Of a DNA stretch of 64,000 nucleotides, positions 31,451 to 39,103 are shown in pieces. The DNA lies in NCBI RefSeq assembly GCF_009938225.1, contig NZ_AP019657.1, positions 2,170,001-2,234,000 of the forward strand. The letters are read 5' to 3'. Both the position numbers and the translations under genes were made by a program. How positions within the stretch are numbered: the stretch's first letter is position 1; each line of letters begins with the position of its first letter. The DNA comes from Vibrio ponticus. GTDB taxonomy: Bacteria > Pseudomonadota > Gammaproteobacteria > Enterobacterales > Vibrionaceae. The notes under the pieces were generated by a model. It made no database searches. It was not told where the DNA came from and worked only from the letters and a program-made list of their open reading frames with translations.

Positions 31451-32698
31451 TCATCTCATTAACTCATCTTCTAGCCATTTAATCGCCAAATCGAGCGCTT
31501 GCTCATATCCTTGTGTAATTGTTTTGGAACTGATTTTCTTCGCTCTACCGTAATCACTAAAAAGTGCCACCAGTTGATTATCGCTCAACGGAGAAACCGG
31601 GTCGCCTTCGAGGCTCAAGGCAAGAATAGGCACTCGTGTCTTACGACTGCCCAAGATACCTTGTGCTTTCAAAGACCAAGCACGCATTTGCGCAGACAAA
31701 CTACCAATTTCAACCACATCTTTACCGATACGAGTCGCTAAAAGATCTAAATACATCTTCGACATCTTCTTGAGCTTTTCAGGCGAAGAGAGAATGTCGT
31801 GAATCGGCGCACCAAGTGCGACGCACGCTTTAATCTTGGTTTGCTCCATAAATGACAAACGCACTAAAGCGTTACCACCAAAACGAAAACCAATTAAACC
31901 GACACGGTAGTGGTCAACCCATGGAACGGAAGGCAAATGGTCCAATACCGCCTGATGGATACATGAGGTATCTTCGGTCAACGGCCAATGGCTAGAATGA
32001 CCAATCGATGGCATATCGACGGTTAACATTGCAATGCCTTTCGGCGCGAGATAATCGCGGAATAAACGCCACATATCACTTTGCAATGAATCGAGCCCGG
32101 CACTAACCATCACCACAGGCTGAGGTTTTTCTGTGCTGGTTAAATGCAAGTGAGCGATGACTTTTTTATTCTTAAACGGTACTTCGAGGCGCTTAACTAC
32201 AAAACGAGTTTTCTCAGTTGCTTCTTGATAAGCTTTATTAGCAAGCACCTGGGCTTGCAGCGCTAAATTGTCATTTTTCAGGTGTGGGTAGCCAGCAATG
32301 CTAAAGCACAATGACGCGTTAAACAGCTCATCCGCCACCGCTTCGCCTTGTAAGTCATGCGCACGCTTTTGATGCAGCATACCCAATTTAGTCCACTCAT
32401 AAGTCCAGTTGCCACTGTGATAGCCCATCACGGTATCAAGCCACTGATCATGAGTGCGAGAATGGTTAGAGCCCGCAATACGCGCAAGCACTTCTTCCAT
32501 CTCAATTGGGTCAATCCCTTGCCAAGTCCACTGCAAACGGTGAAGGTTGCGATACCAGCTGCTGTTGTCTTTCTCACGCATCTCATCAAGTAGAACGCGA
32601 TTGGTTGGCATATAGCGGGTAAGTTCGGAAGTCTCCTTAGCCTGCTTATGTTTGACAAACAGGGTTTCTGAGAGATTCTTATTATCTGTCTCTGACAT
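31451..32698 (-). CDS. frsA: FrsA family alpha/beta hydrolase-like protein
   Basis: FrsA binds the glucose-specific IIA protein in E. coli and affects the balance of respiration and fermentation. The 415-residue protein aligns along its whole length with E. coli FrsA (414): NLSETLFVKHKQAKETSELTR at the N terminus, WTWQGIDPIE near 56, IAMLTVDMPSIGHSSHW near 218 and VPWVDHYRVGLIGFRFGGN near 255. The nucleophile elbow reads GFRFGG, without the usual Ser, as in the E. coli protein, so classic esterase chemistry is doubtful. It lies between gpt and crl. Confidence 0.93.
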   Translation of the reverse strand: MSETDNKNLSETLFVKHKQAKETSELTRYMPTNRVLLDEMREKDNSSWYRNLHRLQWTWQGIDPIEMEEVLARIAGSNHSRTHDQWLDTVMGYHSGNWTYEWTKLGMLHQKRAHDLQGEAVADELFNASLCFSIAGYPHLKNDNLALQAQVLANKAYQEATEKTRFVVKRLEVPFKNKKVIAHLHLTSTEKPQPVVMVSAGLDSLQSDMWRLFRDYLAPKGIAMLTVDMPSIGHSSHWPLTEDTSCIHQAVLDHLPSVPWVDHYRVGLIGFRFGGNALVRLSFMEQTKIKACVALGAPIHDILSSPEKLKKMSKMYLDLLATRIGKDVVEIGSLSAQMRAWSLKAQGILGSRKTRVPILALSLEGDPVSPLSDNQLVALFSDYGRAKKISSKTITQGYEQALDLAIKWLEDELMR

Positions 32699-32805
32699 AT
32701 GTAGGTACCTAGCTTTGATGTCTGTAACCCCTTAAAGCTATTAGCTCCTTGAAAATAAGGCAATAGCCAGAGCACGATTTCATTAAGCTTTATCCGTTAC
32801 AACGG

Positions 32806-32836
32806 TAAAAAAAATGACCCTTGCGGGTCATTTTAT
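32806..32836 (-). terminator. Terminator after gpt
   Basis: AAAATGACCC/GGGTCATTTT with a TTGC loop and a run of eight T residues on the minus strand, starting about 15 bp after the gpt stop. Confidence 0.9.
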
Positions 32837-32850
32837 CAATGTTACAAATA

Positions 32851-33315
32851 TTATTTTTGCTTGCGATTAATTGGCTCAACGTATTGAACAACAGTGTCCC
32901 ATGGTTGCTCAATCCAAGTATCTTGAGCAATATCTACTACGTAATCGTCAAGCAGTGCTGCACCCGATGGCTTAGCACATACAGCAATGAGTTTCGCTTT
33001 AGGGTACATTTCACGTAGTTTACGTGCTGTGTCACCACTATCTACTAGGTCTTCTACGATTAGGTAGCCTTCACCGTCACCTTCTGGCGCTTTTAGTACG
33101 CTCATATCACGTTGATGATCGTGATCATAGCTAGAGATACAGATAGTATCTACGTAACGGATACCAAGTTCACGAGCTAGAATCGCGCCAGGTACTAGAC
33201 CGCCACGGCTTACCGCCCAAATACCCTTCCACTGTTCTGCAGGCATTTGTTTTTCAGCAAGTTGACGGCAGTAGTTCTGCATGTTGTCCCAAGTAATAAT
33301 GAATTTTTTACTCAT
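32851..33315 (-). CDS. gpt: Xanthine-guanine phosphoribosyltransferase
   Basis: Gpt salvages guanine and xanthine to GMP and XMP at the inner membrane. The 154-residue protein has the PRPP-binding motif [14 protein letters not shown] near residue 85, [21 protein letters not shown] VSRGGLVPG near 36, and the E. coli-like ending. AGGTTATTACA precedes the ATG. A PurR-like operator overlaps its predicted promoter. Confidence 0.96.
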   Translation of the reverse strand: MSKKFIITWDNMQNYCRQLAEKQMPAEQWKGIWAVSRGGLVPGAILARELGIRYVDTICISSYDHDHQRDMSVLKAPEGDGEGYLIVEDLVDSGDTARKLREMYPKAKLIAVCAKPSGAALLDDYVVDIAQDTWIEQPWDTVVQYVEPINRKQK

Positions 33316-33415
33316 TGTAATAACCTAATTATGTAATAGTCTTGCGTCCCCTGATACGCATGAGAGCTCCGATGCAGAAACTAGCAGAGTGCGCACAGTT
33401 GAATGGGGACAAGCT

Positions 33416-33456
33416 GCGCAAACGATTATTCTACCCAAACAAACATACAATACCAA
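33416..33456 (-). promoter_or_regulatory. gpt promoter with overlapping PurR-like operator
   Basis: On the minus strand TTGGTA (33456-33451) and TAGAAT (33433-33428) are 17 bp apart, a good sigma-70 promoter. At 33416-33431 the sequence GCGCAAACGATTATTC keeps the central GCAANCGNTT core of the PurR operator with three mismatches at the ends, overlapping the -10 and start site. Repression by PurR with hypoxanthine or guanine is inferred. Confidence 0.6.
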
Positions 33457-33469
33457 TGGGGAATTAAAA

Positions 33470-33554
33470 GAAAAGCCATAGCAGTGTGACCAACTATGGC
33501 TTTTGTAATTGTCTAAAATAAAGCACTAGCACCCCGACATGCTAATGCTTGCTG
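33470..33554 (-). terminator. Two hairpins downstream of the NCS2 permease
   Basis: Close to the stop, AGCATTAGCA pairs with TGCTAGTGCT and is followed by TTTATTTT (about 33515-33550). Further on, AAAAGCCATAG pairs with CTATGGCTTTT (33471-33504). Together they should end the permease transcript before the gpt promoter. Confidence 0.65.
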
Positions 33555-33558
33555 ATAA

Positions 33559-34848
33559 TTAGGCAATTAAGTATTTGATGATAAAGATAGCAGATAGTAC
33601 CCACACGCTGATTGAAACATCACGACCTTTACCGCTAAGTAGCTTAATTGCGGCATAAGAAATAAAGCCAAGAGCAATACCTTCAGCAATTGAGTAAGTC
33701 AGTGGCATCAACAAGCATGTCACAACAACCGGTGCCGCTTCAGTTAGGTCACGCCAATCAACGCTGACCAAACCAGACATCATTAAGATCGCTACGTAGA
33801 ACAATGCACCTGCTGTCGCGTACGCTGGAATCATGCCTGCCAGTGGAGCGAAGAACAGAGCCAATAAGAACAATAGACCAACAACAACAGCCGTTAGACC
33901 AGTACGACCACCAGCGGCAACCCCTGCCGTTGACTCAACAAAAGAAGTGGTGCTTGAAGTACCAAGTACCGCACCTACCGAAGTTGCAGTAGAGTCAGCC
34001 AATAGTGCTTTGCTTAAACGTGGCAGCTTACCATCTTCTTTAATCAGGTTAGCTTTTGTTGCTACACCAACGAGTGTGCCAGCAGTGTCAAACAGATCAA
34101 CAAATAGAAAGGCAAACACTACCGAAATCATACCCACTTCAAATACATCAGCGATGTTCATTTGCATCAGTGTCGGTGCAATACTTGGTGGCGCAGACAT
34201 TAGACCGCCCCATTGCACATCACCAACGACAATACCAATCGCCGTAATAATTAGGATCGCGATCATCACCGCACCGCGGACACCGCGATAAACTAAGCCG
34301 ATAGTCAGGAAGAAACCAAGAGCTGCTAGCGCTGGTTTAAGACTGGTAATATCGCCACGGCTGACTAATGTTGCTGGGTTATCAACCACGATACCTGCAT
34401 TTTGCAAACCGATAAATGCCAGGAAAAGACCGATACCCGCAGAAATGCCGGTACGAAGAGAAAGTGGGATAGAGTTGATAATCCATTCACGCACTTTGAA
34501 GATACTCAAAGCCATAAATAAGATACCAGAAACAAACACAGCACCTAGGGCAACTTGCCAGGTGTGACCCATACCTAACACAACGCCGTAGGTAAAGAAC
34601 GCATTCAAGCCCATACCAGGTGCTAAAGCGATTGGGTAGTTAGCCACTAAACCCATAATAAAACAGCCAATAGCAGCCGCTAAACAGGTCGCGACAAACA
34701 CTGCACCTTTATCCATACCCGCATCAGCTAGCATCGCTGGGTTAACAAAGATGATGTAAGCCATGGTTAAAAAGGTGGTTAAACCTGCGATAATTTCCGT
34801 TTTGACAGTGGTGCCATTTTCACTGAGCTTAAACAGTTTCTCGAACAT
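33559..34848 (-). CDS. NCS2 family purine permease (adenine/guanine/hypoxanthine type)
   Basis: This 429-residue inner-membrane transporter belongs to the AzgA-like branch of nucleobase:cation symporters. It opens LFKLSENGTTVKTEIIAGLTTFLTMAYIIFVNPAML, and shows APGMGLNAFFTYGVV near 80, GIGLFLAFIGLQNAGIV near 140, DLFDTAGTLVGVATKA near 250 and SSTTSFVESTAGVAAGGRTGLTA near 295. About 14 membrane segments are expected. A perfect PurR operator in its leader and the neighbouring gpt point to purine uptake and salvage. The exact base cannot be told from sequence. Confidence 0.9.
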   Translation of the reverse strand: MFEKLFKLSENGTTVKTEIIAGLTTFLTMAYIIFVNPAMLADAGMDKGAVFVATCLAAAIGCFIMGLVANYPIALAPGMGLNAFFTYGVVLGMGHTWQVALGAVFVSGILFMALSIFKVREWIINSIPLSLRTGISAGIGLFLAFIGLQNAGIVVDNPATLVSRGDITSLKPALAALGFFLTIGLVYRGVRGAVMIAILIITAIGIVVGDVQWGGLMSAPPSIAPTLMQMNIADVFEVGMISVVFAFLFVDLFDTAGTLVGVATKANLIKEDGKLPRLSKALLADSTATSVGAVLGTSSTTSFVESTAGVAAGGRTGLTAVVVGLLFLLALFFAPLAGMIPAYATAGALFYVAILMMSGLVSVDWRDLTEAAPVVVTCLLMPLTYSIAEGIALGFISYAAIKLLSGKGRDVSISVWVLSAIFIIKYLIA

Positions 34849-34869
34849 GGTCGAATCCTATAAAATTTT

Positions 34870-34885
34870 AAGTAAACGTTTGCGT
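34870..34885 (-). promoter_or_regulatory. PurR operator in the NCS2 permease leader
   Basis: The minus strand reads ACGCAAACGTTTACTT, which satisfies every fixed position of the E. coli PurR consensus ANGCAANCGNTTNCNT. It lies 22 bp before the permease ATG and about 16 bp downstream of a TATAAT box at 34901-34906, so PurR would bind just past the start point. Confidence 0.85.
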
Positions 34886-34900
34886 AATCGATTGGCTGGG

Positions 34901-34906
34901 ATTATA
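34901..34906 (-). promoter_or_regulatory. -10 box of the NCS2 permease promoter
   Basis: A perfect TATAAT on the minus strand, about 53 bp before the ATG. The matching -35 is weak (TGGAAT at 17 bp), as expected for a promoter that relies on a strong -10. The 34907-35211 stretch upstream holds no ORF or further motif that I can support. Confidence 0.55.
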
Positions 34907-35211
34907 AAGTTATCAAATAGCAAATTCCAGATAGAATTATCACTCTAATTAATATTTTTCTTCCAAGAAGTTATCCTCTAGCAGACACATTGACCATTAA
35001 ATTACTTTTTAGTCATATTTTTCAATAACTAAACTCGAAAAAACTAGTGACGGTAATTTGGTGACAATTCGTACCATGTACTAAACTTTCAAGCGAAAAA
35101 TAGTCATTAGCGATAAAAAATGCCGCTATATCCTGCATGGACGAGGAGGATTTGGCTTCAGAATGGTAATTTAAAGAGACACAAACTTATGGTTTGTTGC
35201 TTTTGCGGGAT

Positions 35212-35240
35212 AAAAAAACGCCACTCAAGATGAGTGGCGG
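35212..35240 (-). terminator. Intrinsic terminator of a leftward small transcript
   Basis: On the minus strand the perfect 8-bp stem CGCCACTC/GAGTGGCG with a 5-nt loop is followed by seven T residues. No annotated-size gene lies upstream of it on this strand before pepD, so it must end a short transcript that starts within 35241-35560. Confidence 0.9.
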
Positions 35241-35323
35241 TTGAATCATGTTCAGCTAAAACTGCAGCTGTAAAAAAATTCCAATAATAGGGGTGAACAA
35301 ACTGTTCAGAAACAAGCTAAAAC

Positions 35324-35410
35324 CTAGTAGCCAAAGCTTGTTGGGTATACAAAGTTACTTGTATAAACAGAGCTGTTTATCCAGAACATTGCACTTGGTA
35401 AACCTTTCAT
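35324..35410 (-). CDS. Small ORF (28 aa) inside the candidate small RNA
   Basis: The ORF starts at the ATG at 35410 (MKGLPSAMFWINSSVYTS) and ends with a TAG at 35324; the last residues are NFVYPTSFGY. AAAGGTGAT lies about 5-8 bases before the ATG, a proper Shine-Dalgarno site. The peptide is rich in aromatic and Ser/Thr residues, lacks acidic residues and is too short for a clear membrane helix. I recognise no family. The lone promoter, start site and terminator around it support real expression. VcdP of V. cholerae, 29 residues, is the nearest kind of precedent. Confidence 0.5.
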   Translation of the reverse strand: MKGLPSAMFWINSSVYTSNFVYPTSFGY

Positions 35411-35527
35411 GCTATCACCTTTAAATCAATGCAAATAAAACAAAACGTTGATTTCTCGGTTCCTTGGAGGCGATAAATCGGACTCATCCTTTGAGCGTTT
35501 TTTCTTCAACTCGTGAAGTTGGTAGTA

Positions 35528-35606
35528 AATATACCTCAAAGAAAATTAATTACAAGCTCTGGTGTGATAAAAGTCTCAAAAAAAATCAAAATTTGATCTA
35601 TATCAA
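35528..35606 (-). promoter_or_regulatory. Promoter with CRP-like and FNR-like sites upstream of the small RNA
   Basis: Beyond the -35/-10 pair, TGTGATAAAAGTCTCA (35563-35578) matches the CRP consensus TGTGA-N6-TCACA with one mismatch. TTGATCTATATCAA (35593-35606) fits the FNR consensus TTGAT-N4-ATCAA perfectly and also resembles a CRP site with one change per half. Both lie just upstream of the small RNA promoter and about 265-310 bp before pepD, so they could serve either direction. The rest of 35607-35872 has no clear pepD promoter. Confidence 0.5.
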
Positions 35607-35872
35607 ATGTTTTATGTAATTAAATTACAGAAATAATACTATTCAGGCAGGTTTTATTTCATAGCGATGAAAACGATTGCTTATCTTAAATCGTCACCAA
35701 CTCACTTTATTAAACGCTAAATGATAAATACTCTCACCCCTCTACTCTCTTTGTTACGAGAGTGATATGCTAGCTTCCTCTATTTTGTAGGTCAGCTTTA
35801 GTGTTTCATTCCAATAAGGAACAAAAGCGTTATAAAGCAAGATTTGACCTTAAGTAATATAAGGAGTCATCC

Positions 35873-37342
35873 GTGTCTGAGTTCCATTCTGAAATCAGCA
35901 AGTTATCACCTGCTCCACTTTGGCAGTTCTTTGATAAAATCTGTTCTATTCCTCACCCTTCTAAGCATGAAGAAGCGTTAGCACAATACATTGTAAGCTG
36001 GGCACAAGAGCAAGGTTTAGACGTACGCCGCGATCCAACCGGTAACGTATTTATCAAAAAACCAGCGACGCCAGGCATGGAAAACAAAAAAGGCGTGGTT
36101 CTGCAAGCGCACATTGATATGGTGCCGCAGAAAAATGAAGATACTCAACACGACTTTACCACTGATGCGATTCAACCATACATTGATGGTGAGTGGGTTA
36201 CCGCAAAAGGCACGACGCTAGGCGCTGACAACGGCATCGGTATGGCTTCATGTCTAGCCGTTCTTGCTTCAACGGATATCAAACACGGTCCAATTGAAGT
36301 TCTGCTGACCATTGATGAAGAAGCAGGCATGACTGGTGCATTCGGTCTTGAAGCAGGCTGGCTAGAAGGTGACATCCTACTTAACACCGACTCAGAGCAA
36401 GAAGGCGAAGTTTACATGGGCTGTGCTGGCGGTATCGATAGTGAGTTAACGCTGACTGTCGAACGTGAAGCAATCCCTGCGGGTTACACTACCCGTCAGC
36501 TCGTATTGAAAGGTCTTAAAGGCGGTCACTCTGGTTGTGATATTCACACAGGTCGTGGTAACGCAAACAAACTACTGGGCCGCTTCCTAGCGGGTCATGC
36601 GCAAGAACTAGACCTACGTCTGGTTGAATTCCGCGGTGGTAGCCTACGTAATGCCATTCCTCGTGAAGCATTTGTAACGGTTGCACTGCCTGCTGAAAAC
36701 GAAGCGAAACTGGCGGAGCTTTTTGAGTTCTATACAGAGCTTCTTCGCGCAGAGTTAGGTCGTGTGGAAACAGACATCGTGACCTTCAACCAATCAGCGC
36801 AAGCGGAAGCCATCTTTACTGTTGCGACTCAACAACGCTTTATTGCCACTCTAAATGCATTACCAAATGGTGTAGTGCGCATGAGTGATGACATTGAAGG
36901 CGTAGTAGAAACATCACTTAATGTGGGTGTGATTACGACTGATGCCGATAAAGTGACTGTATTGTGTTTGATTCGCTCTTTAATTGACTCTGGCCGCTCT
37001 CAAGTAGAAAGTACCTTGACTTCGATTGCTGAACTAGCAGGTGCGAAGATTGTATTCAGCGGTGCGTACCCCGGCTGGAAACCAGATGCAGATTCAGAGA
37101 TCATGCAAGTATTCCGTGATCTGTACGAAAACATCTACGGTCATAAGCCAAATATCATGGTGATTCACGCAGGTCTAGAGTGCGGTCTATTTAAAGAACC
37201 TTACCCGAATATGGACATGTTGTCGTTTGGTCCAACGATCAAATTCCCTCACTCGCCAGATGAAAAAGTAGAGATCAGTACCGTGGCTCTATTCTGGGAA
37301 CAAATGGTGGCACTGCTAGAGAATATTCCAGCGAAGGCATAA
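35873..37342 (+). CDS. pepD: Aminoacyl-histidine dipeptidase (peptidase D)
   Basis: PepD is a cytoplasmic zinc dipeptidase that cleaves Xaa-His dipeptides such as carnosine. The start is a GTG with AAGGAGTCATCC before it. The 489-residue protein (E. coli 485) has the M20 metal motif VLQAHIDMVPQKN near residue 80, TLGADNGIGMA near 117 and TIDEEAGMTGAFG near 148. FRGGSLRNAIPREA is in the lid domain and MVIHAGLECGLF near 423 provides the last ligands. It is followed by its own terminator. Confidence 0.96.
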   Translation: MSEFHSEISKLSPAPLWQFFDKICSIPHPSKHEEALAQYIVSWAQEQGLDVRRDPTGNVFIKKPATPGMENKKGVVLQAHIDMVPQKNEDTQHDFTTDAIQPYIDGEWVTAKGTTLGADNGIGMASCLAVLASTDIKHGPIEVLLTIDEEAGMTGAFGLEAGWLEGDILLNTDSEQEGEVYMGCAGGIDSELTLTVEREAIPAGYTTRQLVLKGLKGGHSGCDIHTGRGNANKLLGRFLAGHAQELDLRLVEFRGGSLRNAIPREAFVTVALPAENEAKLAELFEFYTELLRAELGRVETDIVTFNQSAQAEAIFTVATQQRFIATLNALPNGVVRMSDDIEGVVETSLNVGVITTDADKVTVLCLIRSLIDSGRSQVESTLTSIAELAGAKIVFSGAYPGWKPDADSEIMQVFRDLYENIYGHKPNIMVIHAGLECGLFKEPYPNMDMLSFGPTIKFPHSPDEKVEISTVALFWEQMVALLENIPAKA

Positions 37343-37372
37343 TCACCGCCCATTAGTATAACTAATCCAAAA

Positions 37373-37398
37373 AGCCAGCTTGCATTAGCTGGCTTTTT
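37373..37398 (+). terminator. Terminator after pepD
   Basis: The 8-bp stem AGCCAGCT/AGCTGGCT with a 6-nt loop and a TTTTT tail starts 30 bp after the pepD stop. Confidence 0.9.
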
Positions 37399-37468
37399 AT
37401 CAAATAACGATAAATTTCTTTTGTCGTTACGAATAGACATTTTCGTTAGTCACGACGAAATCAGGTTG

Positions 37469-37582
37469 TTACAGTCCCCCTCCTTGAAGCGTCTTTGGGC
37501 AAACCATCTTGCCTTCTTCAAGCCATAACACCGTGTTGTTATGCTGGGAGCACTCCATCCTGGGGTGTCTTATTTCTCTCAT
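37469..37582 (-). other. Possible small ORF or structured RNA (37 or 29 codons)
   Basis: In the 400-bp gap between pepD and rimB the minus strand has an ORF from the ATG at 37582 (MREIRHPRMECSQHN) or the inner ATG at 37558 (MECSQHNNTVLWLEEG) to a TAA at 37469, ending CPKTLQGGGL. The composition (two Cys, Trp, mixed charge) looks protein-like, but neither ATG has a convincing ribosome binding site. The same DNA can pair ATAACA with TGTTGTTAT and CCCC with GGGG, so an RNA is an alternative. I recognise neither a protein nor an RNA family. Confidence 0.25.
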
Positions 37583-37686
37583 GTACTAATCTGTAATAGG
37601 TAGTCGCTCTCAAGCGCACATTTCGAGATATCAGTTATTGGCTTTGATGATAAATCGAGCTAATTATAACTAAGCTCTCATTGTGC

Positions 37687-37705
37687 ATGTCTGGTATTCA
37701 GACAT
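37687..37705. promoter_or_regulatory. Inverted repeat upstream of rimB
   Basis: A perfect 7-bp dyad ATGTCTG-GTATT-CAGACAT lies 40 bp before the rimB ATG, where an operator would be expected. I cannot assign it to a regulator. Confidence 0.4.
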
Positions 37706-37745
37706 AGGGCGATAATGTCACTTATTAGTATTAACAAATAACTGA

Positions 37746-38198
37746 ATGACTGCGATGAAGAAAGAAAAACTACTTGTAGGTTGGTGTGAAACGCTAAGCC
37801 TACCAGGACTTGGTATTGATAAAATTAACGCGAAAGTTGATACCGGTGCTAGAACATCTTGCTTACACGCGTTTAAAGTAGAGAGCTTCTCAAAGGAAGA
37901 GACACAATGGGTGCGTTTTTGGTTACATCCAATCCAGCACAACACGGAAGTAGAAATCGTATGTGAAGCAAAAGTGGTCGATGCTCGCGTTGTTCGCGAC
38001 TCTGGCGGCCATGAAGAAAAACGCTATGTAATTGAGACTGAAATGAGCTTGGGTGGTCAAACTTGGCCAATCGAAATCACTCTAAATAACCGCGAAAATA
38101 TGGCGTTTCGTATGCTACTAGGTCGTACCGCTATGCACGGTCGTATCCAAGTAGACCCTGTGGAATCTTTTTTAGTCCCGTTTGAGGAAAACAAATAA
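37746..38198 (+). CDS. rimB: RimB-like retropepsin-fold protein (DUF785/COG4067)
   Basis: Proteins of this family act as small aspartic proteases next to RimK; in Pseudomonas the RimABK system controls glutamylation of ribosomal protein S6. The 150-residue protein has the aspartic protease-like core [17 protein letters not shown] (Asp in DTGA near residue 33), a Trp-rich middle and [15 protein letters not shown] [10 protein letters not shown] near 127. Only one DTG motif is present, so the active form would be a dimer. Its TAA overlaps the rimK ATG (TAATG). The first three codons are uncertain because of a second ATG at 37755. Confidence 0.85.
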   Translation: MTAMKKEKLLVGWCETLSLPGLGIDKINAKVDTGARTSCLHAFKVESFSKEETQWVRFWLHPIQHNTEVEIVCEAKVVDARVVRDSGGHEEKRYVIETEMSLGGQTWPIEITLNNRENMAFRMLLGRTAMHGRIQVDPVESFLVPFEENK

Positions 38199-39103
38199 TG
38201 AAAATTGGTATTCTGTCTCGCAACTCGAATCTGTACTCAACTCGTCGTCTGATCGAAGCGTGTGAAGTTCGAGGCCATGAAGTGAAAGTGGTTGACGCTC
38301 TGCGCTGTTACATGAATATCAATTCTCAAAAGCCCGAAATTCACTTTAAAGGTGAAGAGCTTTCTGGCTATGATGCGATCATTCCTCGCATCGGTGCATC
38401 GGTGACTTTTTACGGCACTGCAGTACTGCGTCAGTTTGAGATGATGGGTGTATACCCAGTCAACGAATCAGTAGCGATCACTCGCTCACGTGACAAACTG
38501 CGCTCAATGCAATTGTTATCGCGTAAAGGCATCGGTATGCCTATCACTGGTTTTGCAAGCAAACCAGATGATGTTAAAGACCTACTAGAAATGGTTGGCG
38601 GTGCGCCAGTCGTTATCAAACTGCTTGAGGGAACTCAAGGTATCGGTGTTGTTCTTGCGGAAACTCGCAAAGCAGCAGAAAGTGTTGTTGAAGCTTTCAT
38701 GGGTCTGAAAGCGAACATTATGGTACAAGAATTCATCAAAGAAGCTGGCGGTGCGGATATCCGTTGTTTCGTAATTGGTGACAAAGTGATTGCAGCGATG
38801 AAACGTCAAGGTGCAGAGGGTGAGTTCCGCTCAAACCTACACCGTGGCGGTAGCGCATCACTGATTAAGATCACACCAGAAGAACGCCGTACTGCAGTTG
38901 CTGCTGCGAAAATAATGGGTCTAAATGTGGCTGGGGTCGATCTACTTCGTTCTGACCGTGGTCCATTAGTCATGGAAGTAAACTCATCTCCGGGTCTTGA
39001 AGGTATTGAGGCCGCAACTGGTAAAGACATTGCTGGAATGATTGTCGAATTTATTGAGAAAAACGCGGCAAGTAAAAGGACTAAAACTCGTGGCAAAGGC
39101 TAA
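38198..39103 (+). CDS. rimK: RimK, ribosomal protein S6 glutamate ligase
   Basis: RimK adds glutamate residues to the C terminus of ribosomal protein S6 and can make poly-glutamate. The 301-residue ATP-grasp enzyme equals E. coli RimK in length (300) and opens [40 protein letters not shown] near 135 is the ATP-grasp lid, followed by [22 protein letters not shown] near 170 and VAGVDLLRS with [14 protein letters not shown] near 245-270 for metal binding. It is the middle gene of a three-gene overlapping operon. Confidence 0.95.
   Translation: MKIGILSRNSNLYSTRRLIEACEVRGHEVKVVDALRCYMNINSQKPEIHFKGEELSGYDAIIPRIGASVTFYGTAVLRQFEMMGVYPVNESVAITRSRDKLRSMQLLSRKGIGMPITGFASKPDDVKDLLEMVGGAPVVIKLLEGTQGIGVVLAETRKAAESVVEAFMGLKANIMVQEFIKEAGGADIRCFVIGDKVIAAMKRQGAEGEFRSNLHRGGSASLIKITPEERRTAVAAAKIMGLNVAGVDLLRSDRGPLVMEVNSSPGLEGIEAATGKDIAGMIVEFIEKNAASKRTKTRGKG

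Larger units (their letters stand above)
35212..35521 (-). ncRNA. Candidate dual-function small RNA
   Basis: A promoter (CTTGTA at 35556-35551, 17-bp spacer, TATATT at 35533-35528) predicts a start near 35521, and a strong terminator ends at 35212, giving a transcript of about 310 nt. Its 5' part contains a 28-codon ORF with a ribosome binding site. Its 3' part forms two small hairpins (GAAC/GTTC at 35296-35308; CAGCT/AGCTG near 35254-35271) with an exposed CCCC at 35290-35293 before the terminator. A short ORF plus a structured 3' segment resembles the VcdRP dual-function RNA of V. cholerae, but I cannot confirm orthology. Confidence 0.55.

Noticed and set aside
35181..35198. ACAAAC/GTTTGT hairpin next to the small RNA terminator
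   Set aside because: A 6-bp AT-rich stem with no T-run; it lies beyond the main terminator and is weak on its own.
37249..37440. A minus-strand ORF over the end of pepD and its terminator
   Set aside because: It runs through the pepD terminator hairpin and antisense to pepD coding sequence.
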